A stretch of DNA of 64,000 nt from Erythrobacter sp. YT30 (lineage in GTDB: Bacteria > Pseudomonadota > Alphaproteobacteria > Sphingomonadales > Sphingomonadaceae). Made by a program: the position numbers and the translations under genes. Numbering within the stretch: position 1 is the first letter of the stretch; every line of letters starts with the position of its first letter. The stretch spans positions 1,759,501 through 1,823,500 of the forward strand of contig NZ_LMAF01000002.1 in the NCBI RefSeq assembly GCF_001542875.1, given 5' to 3'. The notes beneath the pieces are model-generated. The model searched no databases, was not told the DNA's origin, and worked only from the letters and a program-made list of their open reading frames with translations. This document shows, piece after piece, positions 25,106-34,548 of the stretch.

Positions 25106-27472
25106 ATGAGGAAAATGAACAAAACTGCGACTTTGAGCCGCGCGCTGCTTTTGGCTGGTAGCGCAATGATCGTTAGTTATGCAGCGCCTGCCGTCGCGCA
25201 GGACAGCGCCAGCGAAGCTGTTGCCAGCGACGCGGCAGAGACTTCCGGCAACAACATCATCGTCACTGCGCGGCGCCGCGAAGAGCGGCTGCAGGACGTG
25301 CCAATATCGGTGACAGCGCTGACTGGTGAAACGCTCGAAGAGCAGGGCATTCTCGAGCTGACGCAGATCGGGCAGCAGGTGCCGAACATCACACTCGAAG
25401 TCAGTCGGGGCACCAATACGACACTTACCGCCTTCATCCGCGGTGTGGGGCAGCAGGATCCGGTTGCAGGCTTTGAAGCAGGCGTTGGTCTTTATATTGA
25501 CGATGTCTACCTCAACCGTCCGCAAGCAGCCGTGCTTGATGTTTATGACGTCGAACGGATCGAAGTTCTGCGCGGGCCACAGGGTACTCTTTATGGTCGC
25601 AACACAATTGGCGGCGCGATCAAGTATGTGACGGCTGAATTGCCCGATGATCCGAGCCTTTCGATACGCGGCACTTTGGGGTCCTTCGATCAGGCTGATC
25701 TCGTCATTTCAGGGTCTACTCCGCTCACGGACAGCCTGACGATTGGCGCGAGCGGTGCAAGGCTGTCTCGCGGCGGATTTGGTGAGAACCTCACCCTGGG
25801 AACAGAGAACTACAACAAGGATGTTTGGGCAGCTCGCGGGACGCTTGAATTTGACAATGGTCCGATATTTGTGCGCCTGTCGGGCGATTACATTCTCGAT
25901 GAAAGCGAAGCGCGGCAGGGTTCGCGGCTGATCCCCGGCCTGTTCTCGGGCGCGCCAGTGCTCGATGATGTGTTTGATACGCGTGCGGGGCTCAACGTCG
26001 TCGATCAGGAAGTCGAAGCCTATGGCGGTGCGCTAAATATCGCGATTGAGCTTACTGACACGCTGACATTGAAATCAATCACCGGCTATCGGGAAGACAA
26101 GTCCACAACGCCGATCGATTTTGACAGCCTGCCCGAAGCTGACCTCGACGTTCCGGCGATCTACGAAAACGATCAGTTCAGTCAGGAATTGCAGCTGCTT
26201 TATGAGGGTGATCGGCTCTCGGGTGTTGTCGGTTTCTACTACCTCAACGCTAATGCCTTTACGGCATTTGACGTTGCGCTATTCACTACAGGTGCTCTCC
26301 CAGCCGTCGGATTGCCCGGTCTCAACGCGCAAACCTTGGGCGATGTGGATACCGAAACATGGTCGGTATTTGGTGATTTCACCTACGAACTCACCGATAC
26401 GATCAGCGTTTCGCTGGGTGGTCGCTACACCAATGACAAGCGCTCCAGTAGGGTTCTGCGCACGACCTTTATCGGCGGTTTTTCCGATCTGTTCATCCCG
26501 AACAGCGCAGCCATTCCGATTGCGGTGACGAGCGATTTTGAAGGCAGCGAGACGTTTGAAGACTTCAATCCGCGCGCCTCAATCAGTTGGCGGCCAAATT
26601 CCAATCACAACGTCTACTTCACCTACAGCCAAGGCTTCAAAGGCGGGGGCTTTGACCCGCGGGGACAGACTACGGCTGCGCCTGATCTGGATGGCGATGG
26701 CGACATCGATTTTGACGATCAATTCGAATTCCTGCGGTTCGCTCCTGAAACGGTCGACAGTTATGAACTCGGCTGGAAGGCATCGCTGCTCGACAATCGC
26801 TTGAACATCTCGCTAGCCGCATTCCTAGGCCAATATGACGATGTGCAGATCCCAGGCTCGGTCGGGCTTGATACCAATGGTGACGGCGTCAATGACAGCT
26901 TTATCGGCATCACCTCTAACGCCGCGAGCGCAGATGTGAATGGCATCGAATTTGAAGGCAACGCTCTGGTCGGCGAAGACTTTATTGGCGATGGCAGCCG
27001 TTTCAGTGTCAACTGGTCGCTGGGTGTGCTTGATGCCGGGTTCGATACCTTTATCGACGCCTTCGGCAACGATGTCGCGGATGAGCGCGTTTTCCAGAAC
27101 ACGCCGGATATAACCACACATATGGGCTTTAATCTGGGAGTGCCTGCAGGCGATGGGATGGTCGACTTCATCGGCCTTGCCTCGCTGCGATCAGATGCGA
27201 GCCAGTTCGAAACGCCCAACCCGTTCCTCGATCAGGATGGTTTCGTCCTGGTCGATGCGAGCATCGTTTACACGGCTGACAGCGGGCTCTTTTCAATCGG
27301 CGGACACGTCAAAAACCTGTTCGATAAGGAATACATTGTCGCAGGTTATAACTTCGTCACCGGCGGAGTGGGCGGGGCTCCCTTCGCGCCAACGCTCGGC
27401 CTCGAAGGGACGCTAACCGGCTTTTACGGCGATCCGCGCCGCCTCTATGTCACGGCAGAAGTGAACTTCTGA
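25106..27472 (+). CDS. TonB-dependent outer-membrane receptor, FyuA-like class
   Basis: A 788-aa receptor. The signal peptide (LLLAGSAMIVSYAAPAVAQ) is cleaved near residue 32. The TonB-box/plug region is IIVTARRREERLQDVPISVTA, followed by VERIEVLRGPQGTLYGRNTIGGA, then a beta-barrel ending YVTAEVNF. It has the FSRRPxxG-free, RREERLQDVP form abundant in Sphingomonadales, where many members are annotated after FyuA but transport unknown small molecules. Ca-type acidic loops (DLDGDGDIDFDD; DTNGDGVNDS) lie in two surface loops. It is probably controlled by the divergent TetR gene. The substrate is not clear from sequence. A bidirectional terminator separates it from the convergent halogenase gene. 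Confidence 0.82.
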   Translation: MRKMNKTATLSRALLLAGSAMIVSYAAPAVAQDSASEAVASDAAETSGNNIIVTARRREERLQDVPISVTALTGETLEEQGILELTQIGQQVPNITLEVSRGTNTTLTAFIRGVGQQDPVAGFEAGVGLYIDDVYLNRPQAAVLDVYDVERIEVLRGPQGTLYGRNTIGGAIKYVTAELPDDPSLSIRGTLGSFDQADLVISGSTPLTDSLTIGASGARLSRGGFGENLTLGTENYNKDVWAARGTLEFDNGPIFVRLSGDYILDESEARQGSRLIPGLFSGAPVLDDVFDTRAGLNVVDQEVEAYGGALNIAIELTDTLTLKSITGYREDKSTTPIDFDSLPEADLDVPAIYENDQFSQELQLLYEGDRLSGVVGFYYLNANAFTAFDVALFTTGALPAVGLPGLNAQTLGDVDTETWSVFGDFTYELTDTISVSLGGRYTNDKRSSRVLRTTFIGGFSDLFIPNSAAIPIAVTSDFEGSETFEDFNPRASISWRPNSNHNVYFTYSQGFKGGGFDPRGQTTAAPDLDGDGDIDFDDQFEFLRFAPETVDSYELGWKASLLDNRLNISLAAFLGQYDDVQIPGSVGLDTNGDGVNDSFIGITSNAASADVNGIEFEGNALVGEDFIGDGSRFSVNWSLGVLDAGFDTFIDAFGNDVADERVFQNTPDITTHMGFNLGVPAGDGMVDFIGLASLRSDASQFETPNPFLDQDGFVLVDASIVYTADSGLFSIGGHVKNLFDKEYIVAGYNFVTGGVGGAPFAPTLGLEGTLTGFYGDPRRLYVTAEVNF

Positions 27473-27479
27473 GAAGTGA

Positions 27480-27510
27480 GGGGCGCTGGCGGCGATCCGC
27501 TCTGCGCCCC
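27480..27510. terminator. Hairpin between convergent TonB and halogenase genes
   Basis: GGGGCGC (27480-27486) and GCGCCCC (27504-27510) form a seven-base GC stem. It fills the 38-base gap between the two convergent stops. No long T-run is present, so efficiency is uncertain. Confidence 0.5.
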
Positions 27511-29016
27511 TTAGCTCCCCGCCGATGCGCAATGCTTTTGGAGGTATTGCTCATGCGTCGGGAGTGAATGGACGGCGCGCTCTATCAGAGTTCGCACGTT
27601 ACCCAGAAATTCGCCAAGCTGTGCATCGGCGAGGCCATTTGCCATCGGATCATACGCTTCCGGCGTAACGCCTTGGCCCAGCATAACCTGCACCCAGCTT
27701 GCCTCGCGGAATAAATCGTCTGCATCGCGGCCTATCCGGCCAGACGAGGCAAACAGTTCCTGCTTGTGCGATAGGCTGTCAGGCACTTCCATGTTCTTGC
27801 AGTAACGCCAGAATCCTGAATCTTCGCGCTCGGTCTGGTGGTAATGCAGGATCAGAAAGTCGCGGATTTGCTCGAATTCCGCAACGCAGCGGCGATTGTA
27901 TTCCGCACGTTCTTTTTCCGGGTTGGCACTCGTTGGGAACAACTGGAGCAGGCGGCTTACATGCGACTGGATCAAATGGATGCTGGTTGATTCCAAGGGC
28001 TCTAAAAATCCACTCGACAGGCCGATGGCCGCGCAATTGTGAGACCAGAATTGCTCGCGCCTGCCCGTGGTGAAACGGATGGGGCGAGGGTCGGCCAATG
28101 GTTTGGTGTCGAGGCCGGCGAGCAAAGTCTCTCCCGCCTCATCGTCAGAAATAAAGTCACTGCAATAGACATGTCCATTGCCTGTTCGGTGCTGCAAGGG
28201 GATGCGCCATTGCCAGCCAGCCGTTTTAGCAGTCGCCCTCGTGTAGGGAACAAGCGTTTCAAGCCTCTCGCTCGGCACTGCCTGCGCGCTGTTACACGGC
28301 AGCCATTTCGACCAATCCTGATATTCAACGCCCAGTTCCTGACCCAGCAGGAGCGCGCGAAATCCCGTGCAGTCAATAAAGAAATCACCCGCGATCTCTT
28401 GCCCATTATCAAGAGTGATTGCGGTGAGATCGCCGCTCTCAGCATTACGAGCTACTGTCTGCACGATCCCCTCGGTTCGCTTCACCCCGTGCTTTTCCGA
28501 GTAGGCTCTAAGATACGCCGCGTAGAGGCTCGCATCGAAATGATAGGCATAGGCTAGGCCCGTCATCGATGTGTTACCGACCCTATCCAACTTTCCAAAC
28601 TTCGCCTGGTCAGCAGCGCATTTATGGAGCGAATAGTGCCACAGATCCTTGTTGAGGCCCGCATTCTCGGCACGTTTCCAATAGTGGTGGAAAGGCACAC
28701 TTGCGAGGTTCATCCCGGCATCGCCAAATGTGTGCAGATAGCTTGATCCAAGTTGGCCCCAATCGACAAACTCAATCCCTAGCTTGAAGGTGCCATTGGT
28801 ACGCTTGACGAAGTCATGCTCATCTAGGCCAAGGATCGTATTGAGGCGGATGATCTGCGGAATGGTGGCCTCACCAACGCCAACTGTCCCGATCGCATCG
28901 GACTCGACCAGTTCGATGGAAAGCGTTTTGCCTAAAAGGCGGGAGAATGCGGCTGCTGTAATCCAGCCAGCCGTACCGCCGCCCACGATGACCAGTTTGT
29001 TGATGTGTGTTCCCAT
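27511..29016 (-). CDS. Tryptophan-halogenase-like FAD-dependent protein (1)
   Basis: A 501-aa flavoprotein of the tryptophan halogenase family. The FAD Rossmann motif is VIVGGGTAGW (9-18), then VGVGEATIP (45-53). A lysine at residue 78 (TFKLGIEFVDW) is in the place of the catalytic Lys of PrnA/RebH. GWQWRIPLQHRTGNGHVY and FLEPLESTSIHLI are also present. The WxWxIP pattern of flavin halogenases is kept. Members next to TonB receptors in Caulobacter, Xanthomonas and Sphingomonadales are common, but no substrate is established. The gene is the second of a unit with the DUF6445 gene 18 bases upstream, divergent from the MalA-like receptor. Halogenation of tryptophan itself seems unlikely in a sugar locus. 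Confidence 0.82.
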   Translation of the reverse strand: MGTHINKLVIVGGGTAGWITAAAFSRLLGKTLSIELVESDAIGTVGVGEATIPQIIRLNTILGLDEHDFVKRTNGTFKLGIEFVDWGQLGSSYLHTFGDAGMNLASVPFHHYWKRAENAGLNKDLWHYSLHKCAADQAKFGKLDRVGNTSMTGLAYAYHFDASLYAAYLRAYSEKHGVKRTEGIVQTVARNAESGDLTAITLDNGQEIAGDFFIDCTGFRALLLGQELGVEYQDWSKWLPCNSAQAVPSERLETLVPYTRATAKTAGWQWRIPLQHRTGNGHVYCSDFISDDEAGETLLAGLDTKPLADPRPIRFTTGRREQFWSHNCAAIGLSSGFLEPLESTSIHLIQSHVSRLLQLFPTSANPEKERAEYNRRCVAEFEQIRDFLILHYHQTEREDSGFWRYCKNMEVPDSLSHKQELFASSGRIGRDADDLFREASWVQVMLGQGVTPEAYDPMANGLADAQLGEFLGNVRTLIERAVHSLPTHEQYLQKHCASAGS

Positions 29017-29034
29017 GTCCCAGTTACGTTTGCA

Positions 29035-29730
29035 CTATACCTTAGGCCGAAAAAAGGAGTTGATCGTCAAACGTCCCTTCTTCGGGTCAGGAGATAACTC
29101 GTCTTCGGCTTTGATCATACCCGAATGAAACACATTCCCTCTGTAGAATACAGCCTGATTGAAAGCGCCCTCGCTTTGATGAATGCGCTCAAAGAACGGT
29201 GACCCATCGGTGACATAGGCCGCCTCAGGCAATCCCGATTTGCGGACGTCGGCCTCCAATGCGGTCTTGTAATGAGGGAAGTTCTCAGCGGTGAGAGCTT
29301 CAAACCCTGTCGATATATGTCGGAAGAAACCCGTGCCCCCATGATCGGCAGGTTGCAGGTACAGCATCATCGCAATCTGGCGTGGATCGGTGCCATCGAC
29401 ATGAGGAAATCGCTGCAAGGGAAGCAATTGTTCCGCCGGTGCGGTGACGAGCGAGAACCACGCTTGCATATCCCAGCCATGCTCACCCTTGCCGAACTCG
29501 GCATTCAGCATGGGAGCCAAAACATCAAGCCATGCTGATCTGACTTCCAATGGCAACTCTGAACGGATGCCCGGATATTGCGGGGTGATCTTTGCAAATT
29601 TTTGCAAAGAAGCGGTTGTGATTGCAAATTCCGGCTCATGCAGAAAGTCCGCAATCGCAACATATTTGTGATTCTGGGGCGAAAATGTCGAGGATTCTTG
29701 CGCATCCAGCGAAATCGTCCAATTTTTCAT
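29035..29730 (-). CDS. DUF6445 protein, 2-oxoglutarate/Fe(II) oxygenase-like
   Basis: A 231-aa soluble protein. It has the outline of a double-stranded beta-helix oxygenase: HVD at 110-112 (H-x-D), a distal His at 202 (NVFHSGMI) and an Arg at 220 (GRLTINSFF), with YLQPADHGGTGFFRH between them. This is the pattern of prolyl-hydroxylase-like 2OG/Fe(II) enzymes and of DUF6445. ATG 29730 is used because the longer frame begins with TTG at 29760. It is the first gene of the unit with halogenase 1, a pairing common beside TonB receptors. Its substrate is unknown; a modifying role on a sugar receptor or peptide is speculation. Confidence 0.7.
   Translation of the reverse strand: MKNWTISLDAQESSTFSPQNHKYVAIADFLHEPEFAITTASLQKFAKITPQYPGIRSELPLEVRSAWLDVLAPMLNAEFGKGEHGWDMQAWFSLVTAPAEQLLPLQRFPHVDGTDPRQIAMMLYLQPADHGGTGFFRHISTGFEALTAENFPHYKTALEADVRKSGLPEAAYVTDGSPFFERIHQSEGAFNQAVFYRGNVFHSGMIKAEDELSPDPKKGRLTINSFFRPKV
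29591..29608. repeat. Two TTTGCAAA palindromes one helical turn apart
   Basis: TTTGCAAATTTTTGCAAA contains the self-complementary octamer TTTGCAAA twice with a period of ten bases. It lies inside the DUF6445 gene, about 120 bases from its start. It may be an internal regulatory site or a product of the coded residues (QKFAKI). Confidence 0.3.
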
Positions 29731-30120
29731 TGTCTGCGAATGTGCCTTTTGCGCGATCAACTTACAAAAAGGGTATCAAAAGAAATCACAGAGGCCAACT
29801 CAGACTAACTAAACATATGATTCTATGAGCATTTGTCATGGAAGTCGTGCAGCGCACTTTTCGGTAGATCTTTCGAGATTGCCAAACGATCCACCCTGAT
29901 CACGCATGTGTGGCGAGGGTGCCACAGTCAGAGGATTGTGGATAGCGAAACGCCGCGGGTAATGACGTGGGATCGGTTAACTTACAGAAAATATGACATT
30001 TATTCCCATCTTGTCACAATTTTGCATTATTTTCGATTGGCCGTTTACGCGGCGAATTCCATTCGCTATGAAAAAACATGCAAACACGCCAAGATCGTGT
30101 TGCCCTTGGGGAGGATTGAA
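29731..30120. promoter_or_regulatory. Divergent promoter region with AATTTTGCATTA box at 30018
   Basis: This 390-base region separates the DUF6445-halogenase unit from the MalA-like receptor. At 30018-30029 it contains AATTTTGCATTA, identical over 12 bases to a site at 37589-37600 before the sugar importer gene. The site is 92 bases upstream of the receptor ATG. A readable frame runs through part of the region in phase with the receptor, but it has no signal peptide and is not taken as coding. No RNA gene was seen. Confidence 0.4.
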
Positions 30121-32919
30121 ATGGGATTTAAGCGTTATTCCGCTCACGCACGTCTGCTTTCTGGCGCTGCGACTAGTCTTGCATTGATTGCTGTTGCTGC
30201 TCCTGCAGCTGCGCAAGATGGCCAAGACGATGAAACACAAGTTGCCGAAGGCGAAGAAAACCAGATCGTCGTTACCGGTATCCGCAGCGCGATCCAGAAC
30301 TCGCTTGAGACAAAGCGTGATGCGACCTCGATCGTCGAAGTTATCTCTGCAGAAGATCTGGGCCAGTTGCCTGATCTTTCGATTGCTGACTCGCTTGCTC
30401 GCCTTCCCGGTGTGACCGCGCAGCGTGTGCGTGGCCGTTCGCAGCAGATCTCGATCCGCGGCCTTGGCCCTGACTTCTCGCTCGCACTCCTCAACGGACG
30501 TGAAGTGGTGTCGGCCGGTAACAACCGCGGCATTGAATTCGATCAGTTCCCATCAGAGCTCATCAGCCAGGGCGTTGTCTACAAAACGGGCGATGCGCGC
30601 CTTGCAGCGATCGGTATCGCGGGTGCTGTCGACCTTCGCACGGTCCGTCCACTCGATTCAAACGACCGCCAAGTCAGCGTCTCGGGCACTTACGTCTACA
30701 ATGACAGCGGCTCGCGTAACCCTGATTTCCCAGATGATGGCTACCGCTTCTTTGGTTCGTACATCGATCAGAACGCTGATGGCACAGTTGGCTGGTCAAT
30801 CGGCGCAACCATTCAGTCCAATCCCACTCACTTTATCTCGCGTGAGTTGAAAGTTGACGAGCGGTCCAACCAGATCGCCCGTGATGCGAATGGATTGATC
30901 TATCCGGCCGATAACCCGCGCCAAGGTGTGGTGAGCCGCGAATTTGAGCGGACCTCGATTGCTGGTACGCTGCAATTCGAACCGTCGAGTGATTTCTCGC
31001 TCATGTTCGACATGTTCTACACCGACACTACAGATGCCGGTATCTTCAGAGGAACGGAAACCCCGCTCGCATCGTGGAGCGGAGCGCAGTTTGAAAGCGC
31101 GACTGGTTCTGGTCCATTTGCAGATAGCGCGACCTACTCCGCTGTAGTTCCAATCCTCCGGACAGATACCGAAGGAAACGAGAGCGAAATCTTTGGTCTT
31201 GGCGCAAATCTTGATGTCAACGTAACGGACAACCTCAGCTTCATCCTGGACTACGGTTTCTCTACGCTTGAGCGCAATGACATCGATTACGAGTCCTATG
31301 CCGGCACAGGCTTTGCTCGCGGCGGTGCACAAGATACGCTGACTTACACCTTCCCGAGCGATGGCACTTACAGCATTGACGGGCTGATCGATTACACCGA
31401 TCCTTCGAATGTGCTGCTGACCGATCCGGGCGGCTGGGGCCAGGTCGGCTTCTTGCGTGAGCCGGAAATCAACGATCAGCTGCACCAGTTGCGCACTGAA
31501 CTCGGCTGGGAATTCGATGGAGGCTTCCTCGACAGCATTATTGTCGGCTGGCTCTACACCGACCGCGAAAAAGACTTCGACAACAACGGAACATTTCTTC
31601 GTGCCGGTGCGGGCTTTGTGAACGGTGCTGCACCGATCCCATCTGACTTGATCATTGGTTCGACTGACACGGGCAGTCTGACACAAGACATCATTGCGTA
31701 TGATCCAGCAGGGCTGCTGACCGATGGTACATATGTGCTTGAGCGCGCGACAGATGACACCGAATGGGTCGTCGATGAGCGGGTGCACAACTTCTACATT
31801 CAAGCCAATATTGATGGTGATCTTGGAAGCATTCCAGTGCGCGGTAATATCGGGTTGCGCTATGCTGACACGCGGCAATCCTCGACCGGCACAATCAGTG
31901 GTGGGTTCACGAATACCGTTTCGGAAAGCTACGGCGATTGGCTGCCGAGCCTGAACTTGAGCTTTGAAGTCGCAGACGACACCTTCGTCCGTCTGGCGGC
32001 TGCGCGATCAGTCACTCGGGCAAGACTGGATCAGCTGGCTGCTAACCAGAACGTGCTTGTCAACCCATTGAGCTGTGAAGACACAGACGGCGACCAAATT
32101 CCAGATCAGGTCGTTGGCTTCAATCCGCCGACGCTGGTTTGCTTCACGCTTCAAGGCGGAAACCCGTTCTTGCAGCCATACCGGTCTGACTCGGTTGATT
32201 TGTCATTCGAAAAGTACTTCTCACCGGGCTCGGCGGTAATTGTCGCTGCATTCCACAAAGAGCTTTCTGACTGGGTCATCGACTTCAGAGAGGTCATCGA
32301 TCTCACTCAACCGATCCAGAACGCTGGGTTTGGGAATATCCTTCAGTCGGCGCCTGAAATCGCGACCGGTGTTTTGGAGGGTCCTGTAAACTTCGCCGAT
32401 GGCTCGATCACCGGTATCGAAGGCACCATCAGGCTGGACTTCGGCGATTTCTCCGATGCCCTCGATGGGTTTGGCGGGTTCGTCAGCCTTACATACGCGG
32501 ACGCACAGCTGGAAGATGAGGAGATGGAAAGTCTCGCCATCCCAGGCTACTCCGAAACGACGTGGTCCGGCGATATCTTCTATGAAAAGAATGGTTTCCG
32601 CGCGAAACTCGCTGCACGTTATCGCAGTGGGTTCCTGTCCGAAGTGCAGAACTTCTCTGGTGGCCTTGATGGCGCCGATGCACAGGATGAGACCATTCTT
32701 GATGCTCAGATCGGTTATACATTCCAGAACGAAAGCGGTCCGCTTTCAGGTCTCGGAATTCTGGTTGAAGTCTTCAATTTGACCAATGAACCGTTCGTTA
32801 CACAGAGCGATTTGTTCGATGGAAATGGCACTGATCCATCAAATGTGATCGGCGCATTCCCAAGTCGTCACGAAGTCTACGGCCGGACGTTCAACTTCAC
32901 GATCCGCAAGAACTTCTAA
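30121..32919 (+). CDS. TonB-dependent receptor, MalA-like (maltodextrin uptake)
   Basis: A 932-aa outer-membrane receptor. The signal peptide (LLSGAATSLALIAVAAPAAAQ) ends near residue 32. The N-terminal plug begins QIVVTGIRSAIQNSLETKRD and continues with LGQLPDLSIADSLARLPGV. A large barrel ends FTIRKNF. The IRSAxxxSLxxKRxA plug is that of the Caulobacter/Xanthomonas carbohydrate receptor group that includes Caulobacter MalA. ATG 30121 has GGGGAGG at 30110-30116 and is preferred over an in-frame start 288 bases earlier, which would bury the signal peptide. Sugar specificity (maltose/maltodextrin) is inferred from the glucosidase, importer and LacI neighbours. A strong terminator follows. Confidence 0.88.
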   Translation: MGFKRYSAHARLLSGAATSLALIAVAAPAAAQDGQDDETQVAEGEENQIVVTGIRSAIQNSLETKRDATSIVEVISAEDLGQLPDLSIADSLARLPGVTAQRVRGRSQQISIRGLGPDFSLALLNGREVVSAGNNRGIEFDQFPSELISQGVVYKTGDARLAAIGIAGAVDLRTVRPLDSNDRQVSVSGTYVYNDSGSRNPDFPDDGYRFFGSYIDQNADGTVGWSIGATIQSNPTHFISRELKVDERSNQIARDANGLIYPADNPRQGVVSREFERTSIAGTLQFEPSSDFSLMFDMFYTDTTDAGIFRGTETPLASWSGAQFESATGSGPFADSATYSAVVPILRTDTEGNESEIFGLGANLDVNVTDNLSFILDYGFSTLERNDIDYESYAGTGFARGGAQDTLTYTFPSDGTYSIDGLIDYTDPSNVLLTDPGGWGQVGFLREPEINDQLHQLRTELGWEFDGGFLDSIIVGWLYTDREKDFDNNGTFLRAGAGFVNGAAPIPSDLIIGSTDTGSLTQDIIAYDPAGLLTDGTYVLERATDDTEWVVDERVHNFYIQANIDGDLGSIPVRGNIGLRYADTRQSSTGTISGGFTNTVSESYGDWLPSLNLSFEVADDTFVRLAAARSVTRARLDQLAANQNVLVNPLSCEDTDGDQIPDQVVGFNPPTLVCFTLQGGNPFLQPYRSDSVDLSFEKYFSPGSAVIVAAFHKELSDWVIDFREVIDLTQPIQNAGFGNILQSAPEIATGVLEGPVNFADGSITGIEGTIRLDFGDFSDALDGFGGFVSLTYADAQLEDEEMESLAIPGYSETTWSGDIFYEKNGFRAKLAARYRSGFLSEVQNFSGGLDGADAQDETILDAQIGYTFQNESGPLSGLGILVEVFNLTNEPFVTQSDLFDGNGTDPSNVIGAFPSRHEVYGRTFNFTIRKNF

Positions 32920-32947
32920 GCGAAGAGGGTCGCATCTCTCCTCTTGG

Positions 32948-32980
32948 AAAGGGCTCGCCAGCGATGGCGGGCCCTTTCTT
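32948..32980. terminator. Rho-independent terminator after the MalA-like receptor
   Basis: AAAGGGCTCGCC and GGCGGGCCCTTT pair (one mismatch) around a six-base loop, then TTCTT. The stem starts 29 bases after the receptor stop and is symmetric enough to serve the convergent halogenase transcript too. Confidence 0.85.
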
Positions 32981-33026
32981 CATTGTTTTGATGAGTTTTT
33001 GAGAAGGGCTGAGATCGCCTGGTGGC

Positions 33027-34547
33027 TTATACTGCCAAAGGTGAGCGGCAATGCCGCGCAAGGAAATCTGCATGGGGTGGCATTTGATCGACTGCCTGCG
33101 TCATCGCATTTGAAATCATCTGCATTCGCTCTGCAACAGGGACACTACTGCGCATCTCAGTGATCGCCGGCGCGCGCTGGGGCACGATATCCTGACCCAG
33201 GTAAACAGCGATCCAGCTGGGATTGGCAAACAACTCGCGCTCATCAGCTACAAGCAGGCCATAATTGCGGAAGTGCTCCATCTTGTATTGCAGGCTGTCA
33301 GGGATTTCCATTGCCGAGCAATACCGCCACAATTCCGCATCATCGCGCGTTGTCGCCTTGTAATGCAGGATTAGAAAATCGCGGATGCGTTCGTATTCGG
33401 TCGCGGTTTGCGCGTTGTATTCCTGGGCGAGCAGGGGTGACATCTCGCTATCAGGCAACAGCGCGATCAGCCGGAGAATGCCGTATTGGATCAGGTGCAG
33501 GCTGGTCGATTCCAGCGGCTCCATAAAGCCTGCCGACAGACCGATAGCGACACAATTCTTGTCCCAGAATTTCTTGCGGCGTCCAGTCACAAAACGAAGC
33601 GTGCGCGGATCAGCCTGAGCCTCGCCGTCGAGCGAGTTCATCAGCGTTTCGGTCGCCTCATCTTCGCTGATAAACTCGCTGCAATGAACGTAACCATTAC
33701 CAGTGCGATGCTGAAGCGGGATGCGCCATTGCCACCCGGCCTCTTTGGCAGTGGAGCGCGTGTAGGGCGTGATTTCAGGACCTTTCGCGCATGGCACGGC
33801 AACTGCGCGATCGCATGGAAGCCAGTGCTGCCAATTCTCGTAGCCTGCTTCCAAAGCACCTTCGATCAATAGCCCGCGGAAGCCGCTGCAATCGATGAAG
33901 AGTTCCCCGCCAACGCGTTCTCCGCCGTCGAGCGTCACGGCTTCGATAAAGCCGTCTTCTCCGCGCACAGAGACTTCGACGACTTTGCCTTCGAGCCGCT
34001 TTACCCCGCGGCTTTCCGAAAAACGGCGCAGGAATGCAGCGTAAAGCCCTGCATCAAAGTGATAGGCATAATCGAAAGTCGACTGGATCTTGCGCCGATC
34101 AGGTTCGGGATGCGCAAACTTGCCGGCTTTGGCCATTGCCCAGCACATTGAGAATTCATCAATTGGCCCATCGACCGTTCCCGCGAGGCTTTCGCGCATC
34201 CAATAGTGATAGAACGGCACCTTATCGAACTCAGCGCCGTACTGGCCGAAGGGGTGGAAGTAAGAATGCCCCTTGCGTGCCCAATCGACGAACTGGATGC
34301 CGAGTTTGTAGGAGCCAGCCGTCTCCTTGATGAAAGTCGCCTCATCAATGCCGATGCGCTGATTGAAGGTTCGAATTGGCGGGATGGTCGCTTCGCCAAC
34401 CCCAACGGTTCCGATAGCCTCGGATTCAATGAGAGTGATTGAGCAGGCTTTGCCCAAAGCATCGGAAAGCGCGGCAGCTGTCATCCATCCAGCGCTGCCG
34501 CCGCCAACGATGACGATACTTTTCAGCGGTGAAAATTCGGCAGTCAT
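33027..34547 (-). CDS. Tryptophan-halogenase-like FAD-dependent protein (2)
   Basis: A 506-aa paralogue of halogenase 1, with the same motifs in the same order: VIVGGGSAGW, VGVGEATIPPIRTF, the Lys in SYKLGIQFVDW, GWQWRIPLQHRTGNGYVH and FMEPLESTSLHLI. Near-identical motif blocks point to the same reaction type as halogenase 1. The start is ATG 34547, one base after the LacI stop; the longer frame from 34673 runs inside the LacI gene and lacks a good start. It is the last gene of the unit GH13-LacI-halogenase. Together the two paralogues flank the MalA-like receptor. Substrate unknown. Confidence 0.82.
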   Translation of the reverse strand: MTAEFSPLKSIVIVGGGSAGWMTAAALSDALGKACSITLIESEAIGTVGVGEATIPPIRTFNQRIGIDEATFIKETAGSYKLGIQFVDWARKGHSYFHPFGQYGAEFDKVPFYHYWMRESLAGTVDGPIDEFSMCWAMAKAGKFAHPEPDRRKIQSTFDYAYHFDAGLYAAFLRRFSESRGVKRLEGKVVEVSVRGEDGFIEAVTLDGGERVGGELFIDCSGFRGLLIEGALEAGYENWQHWLPCDRAVAVPCAKGPEITPYTRSTAKEAGWQWRIPLQHRTGNGYVHCSEFISEDEATETLMNSLDGEAQADPRTLRFVTGRRKKFWDKNCVAIGLSAGFMEPLESTSLHLIQYGILRLIALLPDSEMSPLLAQEYNAQTATEYERIRDFLILHYKATTRDDAELWRYCSAMEIPDSLQYKMEHFRNYGLLVADERELFANPSWIAVYLGQDIVPQRAPAITEMRSSVPVAERMQMISNAMTQAVDQMPPHADFLARHCRSPLAV

Positions 34548-34548
34548 A

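Noticed and set aside
29833..30120. N-terminal extension of the MalA-like receptor
   Set aside because: It would place 96 unrelated residues before a perfect signal peptide; ATG 30121 has a strong ribosome site.
30796..31878. Long minus-strand frame of 360 residues inside the MalA-like receptor gene
   Set aside because: Low-quality composition, no ribosome site or family, and fully antisense to a well-supported receptor.
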